Assembly: GCF_000975265.2 (NCBI RefSeq)
Contig: NZ_CP083405.1
Coordinates: 2,108,001-2,172,000 of the forward strand
Direction of reading: 5' to 3'
Origin: Mycobacterium lepromatosis
GTDB taxonomy: Bacteria; Actinomycetota; Actinomycetes; Mycobacteriales; Mycobacteriaceae
DNA: 64,000 nt
A program made the translations under genes and the position numbers. Below are positions 22,890 to 33,110 of this stretch, one piece after another. Under the pieces are notes generated by a model, which saw only the letters and a program-made list of their open reading frames with translations, searched no databases and was not told the DNA's origin. The first letter of the stretch is position 1. Each line of letters starts with the position of its first letter.

Positions 22890-23790
22890 TCCCTACCGAG
22901 GTAGCGAATCATATTAGTATATAGGCATTTCTACGGAAAATTGAGCTTGTTGTCAGCGTCGCGGGCCCGTTCTACACACCCGACAACGGGGCAAAGCGGC
23001 ACGCAAAGGTCGAGGCGCTAGACAGCGATCGGAATCGCAGGTTGCCGTTCAAACACACCGCCGCACCGTCCGAGGCGGCGTTTCTTATGGTTGCCCAACT
23101 AGGCGACCGGTTCGCCAGAAGGAACTGTACGAATCAACGCTTTAAAATACACTTGATCCCTTGCCGATACTCATCGCGGGGCCCAGGGTTGGCGAGGCAG
23201 TGGTTGCGATGCTCAAGGATCGGGGGCGTCGGATTCCATCTCCGTAAGACCCTTAAACAGGTCAATTTCGCTGAAACGACGGTGCGCTTTGACGACGGCA
23301 CCTTCGAACCGTTCGACCTGCTCGCCGTGGTTCCACCGCACGTGCCATCGGCTGCGGCACGGTCGCTACCCGCCTAGGCGAGGTCAGTTGGATCCCCGTC
23401 GATCCGCATGTCCTGTCCACTACGGTCGACAATGTGTAGATCATCCGTGATGCGGCTATACTGACAGTGCCAAATAGTAAAACCCCTGACCAAGCGGCGG
23501 TGTTCGCCGAGGATCAAACCAGGGTTGTCGTCCACAGCATCACCCGCCATCTCGGCTAGGATGATCTTGAGCGGCTGTTCACCAGAGAGAGCACCTAATT
23601 TAAAATATGTCAAGACCGGTGATGGCCAGGCCGCGAAGGACGCAGGCAAATGCCTGAGCAGCCGGGAGCCGTCAATGAAATTGCACTCGCCGTCGGTAGG
23701 GAGTTCTACAAGAAGAAGGTTACCCAGGAACGAGCTTGGCTGGACCGCTGTAATGCGTTACGCATCGACGCAATGATCGACGACCCAGAC
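22890..23790 (+). pseudogene. NAD(P)/FAD-dependent oxidoreductase, decayed
   Basis: Remnant of a sulfide:quinone-reductase-like or NADH-dehydrogenase-like flavoprotein. Segments in order: VAGPFYTP-like AGPFYTPDNGAK (about 22960), LPFKHTAAPSEAAFLMV (23043), GGVGFHLRKTLKQVNFAETT and DGTFEPFDLLAVVPPHVPSA (23225-23355), a degraded IGDA region, then YVKTGDGQAAKDAG (23610) and EFYKKKVTQERAWLDRC at the C-terminus. At least four frame changes. Next to a nucleoside phosphorylase remnant on the same strand. No neighbour-conserved M. tuberculosis counterpart is known to me. Confidence 0.78.
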
Positions 23791-23794
23791 AGCT

Positions 23795-24520
23795 ATACCC
23801 TGATTGAACCAAAGGACTTCGACGCACCTTCGGTGTTTCATCCCAAACATCTACTGCGCGATGCTCACCGCCAAAAATCGCTAAAAGCGGAATCTGTTCG
23901 ACAGTGTGTGTGTTCTGGATCGCGATGGCGACATCGTCCGCCATCTAGCGCAAACCGGTACCGGCTACCGCCACTTAACTTAGGCTTGGCTTGCTACCAC
24001 ACCGACATGTGGGTTGCCCATGTCAACGACCTTGAACTCGGAGTTGTCGGCATGGCGTTCAGTGCGCCATTAGCGCTGCTAGTCGCCGAGCAGCGCTCCG
24101 CCTCTAACGGCGACGTTGGTTGTCAGTATCACGTCTGCAGGACGCATTAGTGTTGGCAAATAGCCACCGTGCTCATCGAACGGGAGCTACGTGACGAAGG
24201 AACAAGCTCTTACTGTGTTGCGCTCAGTAAATGGAGCTATCTGATTCCGTAGCTTGCGGAAAGAATCGGAAATACCTTAGAAGACAACGGCATAAGGGAA
24301 TTAAAGGGAACTCATAGATGACAGATACATCCTGTCGCAAAACCGTGCTGGCAGATTAAGGAAGCACAGAAACACAAGATCGCATGTGTTGAAATGGAGG
24401 CCGTGGCACTCTATACATGGCCCATGGACAAACCACAACATCGCCATGCCTAGCGTATGTAACCGATACGATAGCCGTCAATGACGCAAATTTCGAGAAG
24501 GGCAACCGACAACAATGTCA
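23795..24520 (+). pseudogene. Nucleoside phosphorylase-like protein, decayed
   Basis: Plus-strand pieces follow the purine/uridine phosphorylase pattern: FHPKHLLRDAHRQKS, then LACYHTDMWVAHVNDLELGV and GMAFSAPLALLVAEQ (23985-24090), a degraded glycine-rich turn, the region equivalent to IERALRDEGTS, and IACVEMEAVALYTW near 24382. The last is the classic VEME-A nucleoside-binding motif. Several stops and frameshifts. Co-oriented with the oxidoreductase remnant, possibly a former operon. Confidence 0.75.
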
Positions 24521-24670
24521 CGTTTCACTCGTGGTTGCTTCCACCATTGCCCACCGCAATGCTTGACCGTCCTTAGCAACTCAGTGGCATATCACCTGCG
24601 TTCGCCTATAGAGGGTGCCGCCGTATATCGGATCGATATCGACCGCGGGCATCCCAAACTGCCACTATTG

Positions 24671-25038
24671 GGTGGAGCTGCCGGGAATCGAACCCGGGTC
24701 CTACGGCATTCCCTCAAGGCTTCTCCGTGCGCAGTTCGCTATGCCTCTACTCGGATCTCCTGGTCACGCGCACTAGCCAAGATGACGATCCCAGTCGCGG
24801 TTGGTGTCCCGACGAGTCCCGCGACCGAACCCATCGGTAGATCCCTCTAGCTGATGCCAGGCTCCGGGGCGAGGGCGTTCCCGGTCTGACAGACTAGCTT
24901 ATCGCTTAGGCAGCGAGAGCGTAGTCGCGCTGATGTGAATCGGCGCTTATATGGCTGCAACGACGCTTACGGTGGTCTCTTGCCTGCACCGGCACGCTTC
25001 CCTTGATTCGATGCGCGAAGTCGAAACCTTTCAGCCCC
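24671..25038 (-). ncRNA. ssrA: tmRNA (ssrA), trans-translation RNA
   Basis: Rescues stalled ribosomes with SmpB. The 5' end GGGGCUGA at 25038 pairs over seven positions (one G-U) with CAGCUCC at 24674-24680. The 3' half carries the tRNA-like T arm (GGUUCGAUUCCCGGC). The tag frame at 24906-24944 encodes ADSHQRDYALAA and a stop, the peptide I recall for M. tuberculosis. The length of 368 matches mycobacterial tmRNA. After discriminator A (24673) the DNA reads CCCA, not CCA, so the terminal A is not encoded in place. smpB lies about 1.1 kb upstream on the same strand. Confidence 0.96.
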
Positions 25039-25239
25039 TCGCGTCCCTGCCGACTTTCGGCGGAGTCCACTATAACACGCTACTATCAACGGACAACGGG
25101 CGGCAATGGAATGACTTTCCCGATAACCAGAGCCAGGATGGGCTGGTCTCGCTAGCAGGTTTGGTGTGCATCGAAAGCTACACTACACGTAGTTTCTTTA
25201 GCGCTTTTTGCGCTGGCGTCGATCTCGGTGTAAACCGTT

Positions 25240-25275
25240 TGCGGGGAACCAATCGAGTGCGGGGAACCAATCGAG
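25240..25275 (+). repeat. Two tandem copies of an 18-base unit
   Basis: The unit tgcggggaaccaatcgag occurs twice head to tail without mismatch, between ssrA and the isomerase remnant. It looks like a simple slippage duplication in noncoding DNA. Confidence 0.95.
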
Positions 25276-25289
25276 GTCAGACCACGAAA

Positions 25290-26090
25290 TTCAGCCAGTC
25301 GACAATGTGGACGGCCAGGTCCTTATATCCATCCAGTTCAATGTCTCCGCTTAGCACGAGGGGCACATCGAGCGGACCCGTCGGCAAGCCTGGTGAACTG
25401 CAGCCCGTCCAGCTGGACAACCGCCATAGGCTGTAGCTTGACGAAGTCGTCTATCAGCTGAGCGCAACCATCAACACTGACCCGAATGCGACGCGCCAAC
25501 GGACCGGTCAGGTCGAACTCAACGAGTACTACCAGGTACCTGGGCATTTGCTAACAACAAATCCCATAGTCGCCACGATCTCAATGAAAGATAGTTACGA
25601 CGCGGACCCATCAAGCTCGTCGTCGGACGACAGGGGCGCCAATACCTCGCGGATGTCTTGCTCATGCACCCGGCAGTCAAAGACCCATATTCGCATGAAC
25701 CGTCCGTGACTATAACCATACCTTCCGGCGTCGAGTTAGCTGCGCTCCACTCAATCATCGGACATACCCAACAGCGCCGTGCGGCAAACCCGAGTCACCG
25801 CGCGGTAGCGGCTTGCCGACACTGGTTCCGGACTCACCCTTGAGCGGTGCACCCGGCATTCCTTTATCGCTTCTATATCATTGCACACATGCTCAAGCAA
25901 CTTGACATCGATGTCCGGGTGGGGCGATGCCCTGCAGGATTTACTCGGTGCCAATGATGCGTGCTGACAGCCTGCACGTTCCACCCGGGGAGCGGTGTCG
26001 ATGCACGTACCAACCTGTCCTGCTCCCTTTTTTAGCAGCGCGTCGATTGATAGTCCCACGCAGCGAACCGACCCGGCCAACGCGTCGCGT
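25290..26090 (-). pseudogene. Mycothiol-dependent maleylpyruvate isomerase (DinB-like) family, decayed
   Basis: Remnant at the position of M. tuberculosis Rv3099c. Minus-strand frames give MRIWVFDCRVHEQDIREVLA and PLSSDDELDGSAS (25600-25700), then after a stop LSFIEIVATMGFVVSKCP, LTGPLARRIRVSVDGCAQLI (25445-25525) and AVVQLDGLQFTRLADGSARC (25360-25420). The FDCxxHEQDIR motif is typical of mycothiol-dependent isomerase/DinB proteins, where the His binds metal. The N-terminal part is barely legible. The family identity is my inference from motifs. Confidence 0.65.
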
Positions 26091-26147
26091 GTCAAGTTGG
26101 GAGATGAAAAACAGACGACCATAGATCGGGTATTAGGCCAATCTAGC

Positions 26148-26630
26148 TCAGAGCATGCCCTTGGCACGACGACCGAGCTCGCGGACCATTTCGCGCTGAG
26201 CATCGCGGCGTGCCATGTCCTGGCGCTTGTCGTGCAGTTTCTTGCCGCGCACCAGCGCAAGCTCGACCTTGACCTTGCCCGCGTCAAAATACAACGACAA
26301 CGGCACTAGCGCAAGGTTGCCGTCGCGGATCTTGCCAACCAGGGTGCCAATCTGGCGGCGGTGCAGCAGCAGCTTGCGGTTACGGCGGGGATCGTGATTG
26401 GTCCAACTACCGTGCTGATACTCCGGGATGTGCATGTTTCGCAACCAAACTTCACCGTTGTCGACGGTTGCGAACGCGTCGGCCAGCGACGCATGCCCCT
26501 CCCGCAGACTTTTCACCTCGGTGCCAAGCAACGCCACCCCAGCTTCAAACAGCTCAATGATTGCGTAATCGTGCCGAGCTTTGCGATTGGTGGCCACAAT
26601 CTGCTTGCCACCACGCGGGTGTCTGGCCAC
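26148..26630 (-). CDS. smpB: tmRNA-binding protein SmpB
   Basis: 160 residues, the size of the M. tuberculosis protein. Binds the tRNA-like part of tmRNA and places it in stalled ribosomes. Family landmarks: ATNRKARHDYAIIELFEAG, LLGTEVKSLREGHASLADAF, the tmRNA-contacting HRRQIGTLVGKI segment, and the basic C-terminal tail KRQDMARRDAQREMVREL. I use GTG at 26630 (VARHPRGGKQIV). The longer frame to 26708 lies inside ftsX and adds no family sequence. The start is two bases after the ftsX TAA, suggesting translational coupling. Confidence 0.96.
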   Translation of the reverse strand: MARHPRGGKQIVATNRKARHDYAIIELFEAGVALLGTEVKSLREGHASLADAFATVDNGEVWLRNMHIPEYQHGSWTNHDPRRNRKLLLHRRQIGTLVGKIRDGNLALVPLSLYFDAGKVKVELALVRGKKLHDKRQDMARRDAQREMVRELGRRAKGML

Positions 26631-26632
26631 AC

Positions 26633-27526
26633 TTACCGTCGCACGTAAATGCGTAACGTTGCATAACCAGTCAACGCGGCCAATGCCACGCCGAGCAACA
26701 ACAACCACGGGGAGATGTACAGGACGTCGGCATAATCAACCCGGGCAATCAGATTGGCTTGATAGAACTGGTTCAGCGCATTGTTCAAAAACATTGCCCG
26801 CGCCACAAGCAGACCAACGATCGCGATAACGGCGCCTACGGTCGCAGCCAACATTGCCTCCAGCAAAAACGGTAACTGAGTGTACCAGCGGCTGGCGCCG
26901 ACCAGTCGCATGATGCCGATCTCGGTGCGCCGCGTATAGGCCGCTACTTGAACCATGTTGACAATTAGCAAGACTGCCCCGATAGCCTGCACTAAAGCGA
27001 TGGCGAACGCGACGTCACTCAAACCGTCCAGCACGGCGAACAGTCGGTCGATCAGTTCCTTCTGATTGAGCACAGAAAGCACCCCGGGCTGGCCCTGCAT
27101 CGCGGCATCAAATTCCTTGTGCTGAACAGGGTTAGCCAGCTTGATGATGAATGAAGCGGGGAAAGAATCCTTGCCCGCAACATCCTTGTACTGCGGGAAC
27201 TTGAGGATAGCGTTGTCGTAAGCGTCCTGACGGTTAAGGAACCGCAAGGATGTGACGTCATCTCGAGCTTCGATCTTTCCCCGAAGCGCCTTGCATAGGT
27301 TGGTGTTGCAGATCGGATCGTTGGCGGAAATGTCATCGGTGAGGAAGACTTGTGTCTCGACTCGATCGAGGTAGATACTTCGAGAGTTGTCGGCCAAACG
27401 GACCACCAGCAGCCCACCACCGAACAAGCCGATCGAGATCGCGGTCGTCAGGATCATCGCTATCGTCATCGTGACATTGCGACGGAGACCGGTAACGACC
27501 TCGTTGAGCAGAAAGCCGAAGCGCAC
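26633..27526 (-). CDS. ftsX: Cell division ABC transporter permease FtsX
   Basis: 297 residues, equal to the M. tuberculosis protein. With FtsE it controls peptidoglycan hydrolases at the septum. One N-terminal membrane span ([20 protein letters not shown]), an extracellular domain of about 120 residues (containing two cysteines, CNTNLC), then three C-terminal spans including [19 protein letters not shown] and [19 protein letters not shown]. The GTG start at 27526 abuts the ftsE TAA directly (TAAGTG). Confidence 0.96.
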   Translation of the reverse strand: MRFGFLLNEVVTGLRRNVTMTIAMILTTAISIGLFGGGLLVVRLADNSRSIYLDRVETQVFLTDDISANDPICNTNLCKALRGKIEARDDVTSLRFLNRQDAYDNAILKFPQYKDVAGKDSFPASFIIKLANPVQHKEFDAAMQGQPGVLSVLNQKELIDRLFAVLDGLSDVAFAIALVQAIGAVLLIVNMVQVAAYTRRTEIGIMRLVGASRWYTQLPFLLEAMLAATVGAVIAIVGLLVARAMFLNNALNQFYQANLIARVDYADVLYISPWLLLLGVALAALTGYATLRIYVRR

Positions 27527-28216
27527 TTAGCGATCCATCCCGTAAATGCCACACCATTCGTCCCGAACCAGCCTGCCCAAAGACAGCTCCACGACCCGCT
27601 GCCGCATCGAGTCGACGATGTGATGGTCGTGGGTTGCCATCAGCACAGTAGTCCCGGTGCGGTTGATCCGTTCCAACAAATCCATGATGTCCTTACTAGT
27701 GTCTGGGTCGAGGTTGCCGGTAGGCTCATCGGCCAGCAATACCAGCGGCCGGTTGACAAATGCACGGGCGATCGCAACCCGCTGCTGCTCGCCGCCTGAC
27801 AGCTCGTCCGGCAGCCGGTTAGCTTTGCCAGACAGGCCGACCGTCTCGAGCACATCGGGAACCACCTGGTTGATCGCATCCGATCGTCTGCCGATGACTT
27901 CCAGAGCAAAGGCGACGTTCTCGTACACCGTCTTTTGCTGTAGCAAACGAAAATCCTGGAAAACGCAACCGATCACCTGGCGCAGCCGCGGTATGTGGCG
28001 GCCGGGCAATTTGTTGACGTGAAACTTCGAGACCCGCACGTCACCGGATGTCGGTGTTTCGGCACCCAGCAGCAACCGCATAAAGGTAGACTTGCCAGAA
28101 CCTGACGGGCCGATCAAGAAGACAAATTCACCCTTGTCAATTTTGACGTTGACGTTGTCTAATGCCGGCCGCGCCAACGATTTGTACTGCTTACTGACAC
28201 GGTCGAGGGTGATCAT
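27527..28216 (-). CDS. ftsE: Cell division ATP-binding protein FtsE
   Basis: 229 residues from the ATG at 28216 ([12 protein letters not shown]), as in M. tuberculosis; the frame opens four codons earlier at 28228. ABC ATPase partner of FtsX. Walker [10 protein letters not shown] at 36-44, Q-loop in CVFQDFRLL, signature LSGGEQQR, Walker [12 protein letters not shown] and switch histidine in MATHDHHIV. First gene of the ftsE-ftsX-smpB cluster; the region upstream is decayed, so its promoter must lie within about 28220-28400. Confidence 0.97.
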   Translation of the reverse strand: MITLDRVSKQYKSLARPALDNVNVKIDKGEFVFLIGPSGSGKSTFMRLLLGAETPTSGDVRVSKFHVNKLPGRHIPRLRQVIGCVFQDFRLLQQKTVYENVAFALEVIGRRSDAINQVVPDVLETVGLSGKANRLPDELSGGEQQRVAIARAFVNRPLVLLADEPTGNLDPDTSKDIMDLLERINRTGTTVLMATHDHHIVDSMRQRVVELSLGRLVRDEWCGIYGMDR

Positions 28217-28379
28217 CACGGCTCGCAAGTGTAGCGGTGATTTTCATTGGAACGCGACGATCAGTAAGCAGGCACCTGGCGAAATGAGGTTGAGGGGCCC
28301 CGCCTGGGTTGGTTGCACGAATGAAGTGGTTGTGACAGTCACCGTAGATGGCGGCTGGTCCACTCTGCTGCGCAGCACC

Positions 28380-28530
28380 CACGTGTAGTTCGAGTCGGGC
28401 ACGAAGCTCGGTGACACCACCTGGCTGGCCGCCTCACCACTATTAGGCTGCCAGTGTGCGATAGGTGCTATAGGACCACCACACTGCCAGGAACGCCACG
28501 ATCAACACTAGCGTCGAGGCACGGGATCCG
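28380..28530 (-). pseudogene. Small membrane protein (Rv3103c position), remnant
   Basis: The minus strand shows RASTLVLIVAFLAVWWSYST, a single transmembrane helix, followed by a stop and SGEAASQVVSPSFVPDSNYT. It sits between ftsE and the mechanosensitive channel remnant, where M. tuberculosis has a proline-rich membrane protein. Assignment by position and hydrophobicity only. Confidence 0.45.
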
Positions 28531-28559
28531 GCCACCAAACATCATGTGGCAAGGCCAAC

Positions 28560-29550
28560 GTCGTCCGCCGTCGTCGCCACCCTTCTCGAGGACTTTGAGC
28601 GTACACTTCACCGCCGATGCACCGAGAGGCCGAGTCTGGTCCTCGGCCACCTTGGCCGCAGGTACGACGAGATTTCGACAAGGCCGACCGTTGTATCGGC
28701 CACGGTAACGATGCTGGCGCGAACGAGTACCCTAGTAACGACCACAAGCAACTGGACGGCCAGCATCGAACTGCTTGCCGGCAATACGCGAGCCACAACC
28801 CGCAACGTGACAGTGTCGACTGCGATATTTTCCACTCCCATCATCGTGGGGGCATCTAACAACAACTCCACCAGCATGGGGTTATCGCGGGTGTGCTCAC
28901 ACTCCTGGTACAAGACCACGTTGACCGGTTGAGATCGGCACTGGTCGCCACCGGGATGTCCGCCACAGCCCGCGCCCAGTCCTTGAAAAGGTTGACCGAT
29001 TTGACTGTTGGAGACCGTGCACATCTAACCATCGCAAGAACGCAGCCTGGCTACGGCAACGTCACGTCCTTAACGGTGCCGCGGGCCTCGTCGGCGGCAC
29101 CGTTGACGGTCAAAGCAACCAGATCCCCGAAGCCGTACTGCTTCTCGACGATTATCAAAAAGCCGACAAGCAGATCCTGAACCAGCGGCTGAACACCGAA
29201 GCCCAACGCCGCAACCGACACGACCAGCCCACCTATTCGACATTTCAGCACGTCGCTTACCTGAACAACGACCCAGATCGCGATGATAACGATTACACCC
29301 ACCAGATCACCGACGCGACGGCCTGGCGGTGTTTGGTTTCTTCCGAAAGCACTGAGGCGTCGCTTTCGACAAAGTCGACGTGGAACTCGGTGGGTCACTT
29401 GTCACGCCACCAAGGTGAGGTAGCAAACCGCCAGCATCGCCGGGATCCTCAACACAACGATCCGCAGGCTCTTGTCAATAGTCCAGGCACTGATCCCACC
29501 GTTCCAGAAGTCATGCTAGCACTTGCGTTAGCGAAACAGCGAGAATCATT
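28560..29550 (-). pseudogene. Mechanosensitive ion channel (MscS family, Rv3104c-like), decayed
   Basis: The channel pore and beta domain are legible: AALGFGVQPLVQDLLVGFLI then IVEKQYGFGDLVALT and ARGTVKDVTLP (29060-29250). After a frameshift come LYQECEHTRDNPMLVELL, APTMMGVENIAVDTVTLRVV and SIVTVADTTVGLVE (28640-28930), the MscS C-terminal domain. The N-terminal spans are partly visible (GVIVIIAIWVVVQVSDVL). Frameshifts near 29040 and 28750. Confidence 0.85.
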
Positions 29551-29554
29551 CAGT

Positions 29555-30679
29555 CTAGCTTACATCGCGTCTGTTGCGCCAACGGATCCCGGCCTCCAAG
29601 AACCCGTCGATGTCTCCGTCAAGTACAGCTGTTGGGTTACCCACCTCGTACTCGTTTCGCAGATCCTTGACCATCTGATAGGGGTGCAGTACGTAGGAGC
29701 GCATCTGATTGCCCCACGAACTGCCACCCTCACCTTTTAATGCATCTAGCTCAGCGCGTTCTTCTAAACGCTTACGCTCCAACAACTTTGCTTGTAGCAC
29801 ACGCATCGCCGATACCTTGTTCTGCAGCTGCGATTTCTCGTTCTGGCAGGTAACGACAAGACCGGTTGGGACGTGAGTTAACCGCACCGCGGAGTCGGTG
29901 GTGTTGACCGACTGGCCGCCGGGACCGCTGGACCGGTAAACATCGACGCGCACATCGCCGTCGGGAATGTCGATGTGATCAGTGGTCTCCACCACAGGCA
30001 ACACTTCGACTTCGGCAAACGAAGTCTGGCGCCGACTCTGGTTGTCGAACGGGCTGATCCGGACCAGCCGGTGGGTGCCCTGCTCGCTCGCCAACGTGCC
30101 ATAGGCGAACGGCGCGTGCACGACGAACGTGGCACTTTTGACACCAGCTTCTTCGGCATAGGAGGTGTCGAACACCTCTACGCCGTATTTGTGCTGTTCC
30201 GCCCATCGGATATACATCCGCATCAGCATTTCGGCCCAGTCTGCGGCATCCACCCCGCCGGCACCGGAACGTATGGTGATCAGCGCCTCGCGCTCGTCAT
30301 ATTCGCCTGACAACAACGTACGCACCTCGGTGGATTCGATATCGACGCGCAGCGCCTTGAGTTCGGCGTCAGCCTCGACGAAGACCTCCATTCCGCTGGC
30401 GGTGGCCGCGGCCTTTTCCTCAGCCGCTAGCTCGTAAAGCACCAGCAGGTCATCTAGACGTCGCCGTAGCTCCTCGATTCGGCGCAGCTCGCCCCGAGCA
30501 TGAGATAACTCGCTGGTCACGCGTTGCGCGCGGACTTGGTCACCCCACAGTTTCGGGTCGGACGCCTCATGCTCGAGTTGCTCGATGCGGGTACGCAAAC
30601 CCTCTACGTCGAGCACCCGCTCCACCGTGGTCAAGGTGGAGTCAAGAGCAGCGATGTCGGCTTGGCGGTCAGGGTCCAC
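29555..30679 (-). CDS. prfB: Peptide chain release factor 2
   Basis: 374 residues from the GTG at 30679 ([16 protein letters not shown]). Releases nascent peptide at UGA and UAA. The peptidyl-hydrolysis motif GPGGQSVNT is near residue 253 and the stop-codon recognition tripeptide SPF (RISPFDNQS) near 209. The open frame extends 23 codons upstream (ATG at 30748), but that extension has no family sequence. There is no programmed frameshift site, as in other mycobacteria. Divergent from fprA with about 180 bases between starts. Confidence 0.96.
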   Translation of the reverse strand: MDPDRQADIAALDSTLTTVERVLDVEGLRTRIEQLEHEASDPKLWGDQVRAQRVTSELSHARGELRRIEELRRRLDDLLVLYELAAEEKAAATASGMEVFVEADAELKALRVDIESTEVRTLLSGEYDEREALITIRSGAGGVDAADWAEMLMRMYIRWAEQHKYGVEVFDTSYAEEAGVKSATFVVHAPFAYGTLASEQGTHRLVRISPFDNQSRRQTSFAEVEVLPVVETTDHIDIPDGDVRVDVYRSSGPGGQSVNTTDSAVRLTHVPTGLVVTCQNEKSQLQNKVSAMRVLQAKLLERKRLEERAELDALKGEGGSSWGNQMRSYVLHPYQMVKDLRNEYEVGNPTAVLDGDIDGFLEAGIRWRNRRDVS

Positions 30680-30862
30680 AATCGCCCACGTTACCGACGC
30701 CCTAAGGTGGCGACCAGTAGTGCTCTTCTGGGGAGCTTGCAGTAACAACTGCTAGCATCAAAGCGATAGCCACGTGAACACCACCACAGCGACGTGACCG
30801 CTCGACATAATCTAACGCCTTCAGCGTCACAGGGACCAGGCACGAACAGAAGGCTCAAGGTA

Positions 30863-32233
30863 TTGCGTCCACACTATCCGTATCACATAGCCATAGTCGG
30901 CTCGGGGCCGTCGGGGTTTTTCGCTGCGGCATCCGTGCTGAAGGCTGCCGACGCCTCCGACGAGATCGACGTTGCCGTTGACATGCTGGAGATGCTGCCG
31001 ACACCGTGGGGACTGGTCCGCTCTGGTGTCGCACCCGATCACCCCAAAATCAAATCGATCAGCAAGCAGTTCGAAAAGACCGCCGATGACCCGCGATTCC
31101 GCTTCTTCGGCAATGTGATTGTCGGTAAAGACGTCGAACCTACCGAACTCGCCGAACGCTACGACGCCGTGATCTACGCTGTCGGGGCGCAGTCCGACCG
31201 CGCTTTGAACATTCCCGGTGAAGACCTGCCAGGAAATATCGCCGCCGTCGATTTCGTGGGTTGGTATAACTCACACCCCAACTTCCATGAGATGTCACCC
31301 GACCTGTCAGGCCGTCGCGCAGTGGTTATTGGCAACGGCAACGTCGCACTCGACGTCACGCGCATCCTGATCACCGATCCCAACGTACTAGCATTCACCG
31401 ATATCGCCGATCATGCCCTGGAGTCACTGCGCCCGCGCGGGATCGAGGAAGTAGTGATCGTTGGCCGCCGCGGGCCGCTACAGACAGCGTTCACCACACT
31501 GGAGCTGCGTGAGCTAGCAGACCTCGAAGGGGTCGACGTGATTGTCGATCCTGCCCAGCTGGAGGGCATCAGTGACGAGAACGTGGCCGCGGCGAGCAAG
31601 ACGACCAGGCAGAACATCAAAGTGTTACGCGACTACAGTGTGCGCACGCCCACACCCGGCCATCGTCGGATTGTGTTCCGATTCCTAACTTCCCCAATTG
31701 AAATCAAGGGCGAGGGCAAGGTGGAGAGGATCGTGCTCGGTCAAAACGAACTGGTCACCGATGACAGCGGACGGATAGTAGCCAAAGACACCGGGGCTCG
31801 CGAGGAACTGCCAGCTCAGTTGATTGTGCGGTCGATCGGTTATCGCGGTGTCCCTACGCCGGGGTTACCATTCGACGACAGCAGCGTGACCATCCCCAAC
31901 ACCGACGGCCGGGTGAACGGCAGCCGAAACGAGTACGTCGTCGGGTGGATCAAGCGCGGGCCGACCGGGGTGATTGGCACCAACAAGAAGGACTCCCAAG
32001 ACACTGTCGACACCTTGATAAAGGATCTGGCCGGCACCAGCGATACCAAGAAGTTCGGCGCAAACCACGCCGACCGGCTAGCCGAGTGGCTGGCCGAACG
32101 ACAGCCGAAACTAGTAACGTTGGCGCACTGGCAGACCATCGACCGCTATGAGCGAACGGCTGGCGAACCGCACGGCCGCCCCCGCGTTAAGCTGCCGAAC
32201 CTCGCCGAGCTGCTGCGGATCGGGCACGGCTGA
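30863..32233 (+). CDS. fprA: NADPH-ferredoxin/adrenodoxin-type reductase FprA
   Basis: 456 residues from a TTG start at 30863 (read MRPHYPYHIAIVGSG), the same length as M. tuberculosis FprA. AGAAGG about nine bases upstream is the ribosome-binding site; the frame itself opens at 30794. FAD-binding GSGPSGFFAA near residue 11 and NADP-binding VVIGNGNVALDVTRIL near 153 define the adrenodoxin-reductase family. VGWIKRGPTGVIGTNKKDS is the conserved C-terminal FAD contact. It passes electrons from NADPH to ferredoxins. Confidence 0.95.
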   Translation: MRPHYPYHIAIVGSGPSGFFAAASVLKAADASDEIDVAVDMLEMLPTPWGLVRSGVAPDHPKIKSISKQFEKTADDPRFRFFGNVIVGKDVEPTELAERYDAVIYAVGAQSDRALNIPGEDLPGNIAAVDFVGWYNSHPNFHEMSPDLSGRRAVVIGNGNVALDVTRILITDPNVLAFTDIADHALESLRPRGIEEVVIVGRRGPLQTAFTTLELRELADLEGVDVIVDPAQLEGISDENVAAASKTTRQNIKVLRDYSVRTPTPGHRRIVFRFLTSPIEIKGEGKVERIVLGQNELVTDDSGRIVAKDTGAREELPAQLIVRSIGYRGVPTPGLPFDDSSVTIPNTDGRVNGSRNEYVVGWIKRGPTGVIGTNKKDSQDTVDTLIKDLAGTSDTKKFGANHADRLAEWLAERQPKLVTLAHWQTIDRYERTAGEPHGRPRVKLPNLAELLRIGHG

Positions 32234-32309
32234 TCACAGGCCGCCCAACACCCCGGAAGTGAAGCTCCCGGCCAGGGTAAAATAAAAAACGATCCGCAGC
32301 GTTAATGTT

Positions 32310-32880
32310 ATTCTATAGTGATTCTGTCAGGTCGTCGATGTAGGTGTACAGCTTGGCAAAGTGCCCGCCGACGCAGGTGTTTAACCAAAACCAAAGCTGA
32401 AGAACGGGGAGAGATCGGGTAAATGCCGCAACGTCAAATAGTGCGGGCGTAGTTGGTCCTCGACCACCGGGCTCAGCACGCCAGCCTGGATCCGCACAGC
32501 CCGACTGATATTGTCGACCACTAGCACCGCGCACATTTCGGTGACGTCCACCATGACAGCCAGATCGCTGCATCGAGGCTCGACGCCACACAAGACCGAG
32601 CTAACGCCGCCGTATGGGATGGCCGAAATTCGCTTGCGCGCGCTAATCTAGTACGTCGATCACGTCTTGTTCCCGGCGAGGTCGTGCTATCGGATCGAGG
32701 ATGTGGTCGAAGCAGCCTTGCAAGTTGCACGCGACATCGCGAAACGCCTTGCCACGAACGTGACCGGTTAGGCCGACGAGGTGATTCGTGGTGTTGCAAG
32801 CCTGAGCACGTTCGGGTCCGGCGAGCGGTGATCGGTCACGTCATGGCCGGGTAATAGCGTCGCGGCTACGCCCTACCAGA
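32310..32880 (-). pseudogene. agpS: Alkyl-dihydroxyacetonephosphate synthase-like FAD oxidase AgpS, fragment
   Basis: Minus-strand pieces match the FAD-binding domain of AgpS (Rv3107c): GVEPRCSDLAVMVDVTEM, NISRAVRIQAGVLSPVVEDQ, LRPHYLTLRHLP, then in another frame GGHFAKLYTYIDDLTESL, the FAD-contacting GGHFATxYTHIDD segment. Only about one third of the gene is present; the C-terminal catalytic part is deleted at the fprA side. Convergent with fprA as in M. tuberculosis. Confidence 0.8.
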
Positions 32881-32953
32881 TCCTTTACTTCACTATTCAG
32901 ACAGCACCTTCTCGACGGTGCCCCGGCCCCACCACGAACGCATGTCGGATGAA

Positions 32954-33110
32954 TCAACTTTTCAAGCCGACGGCAGCTCCGCCGACGAGCAAAAGCACGA
33001 GAGCAGCCACGGTGAACCAGCCCACACCGACGAACCACCAGATGAAGCCCAAGGCTACGAGCACTGGTGAGAGCACGAAAAGCGCAATCCCAGAGTTCTA
33101 CTTGACCACT
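32954..33110 (-). pseudogene. Small membrane protein fragment
   Basis: Frame with two hydrophobic helices, GIALFVLSPVLVALGFIWWF and VGWFTVAALVLLLVGGAAVG, ending LKS-stop at 32954. It resembles short two-helix mycobacterial membrane proteins (DUF6131-like). A TAG precedes the segment, so the natural N-terminus is lost or out of frame. Confidence 0.4.

Noticed and set aside
26148..26708. Longer smpB start at 26708
   Set aside because: The first 26 codons lie inside ftsX and are unrelated to SmpB; GTG at 26630 gives the family length.
29555..30748. Programmed frameshift in prfB
   Set aside because: The frame is continuous from the GTG to the stop without an internal UGA; mycobacterial prfB is not frameshift-regulated.
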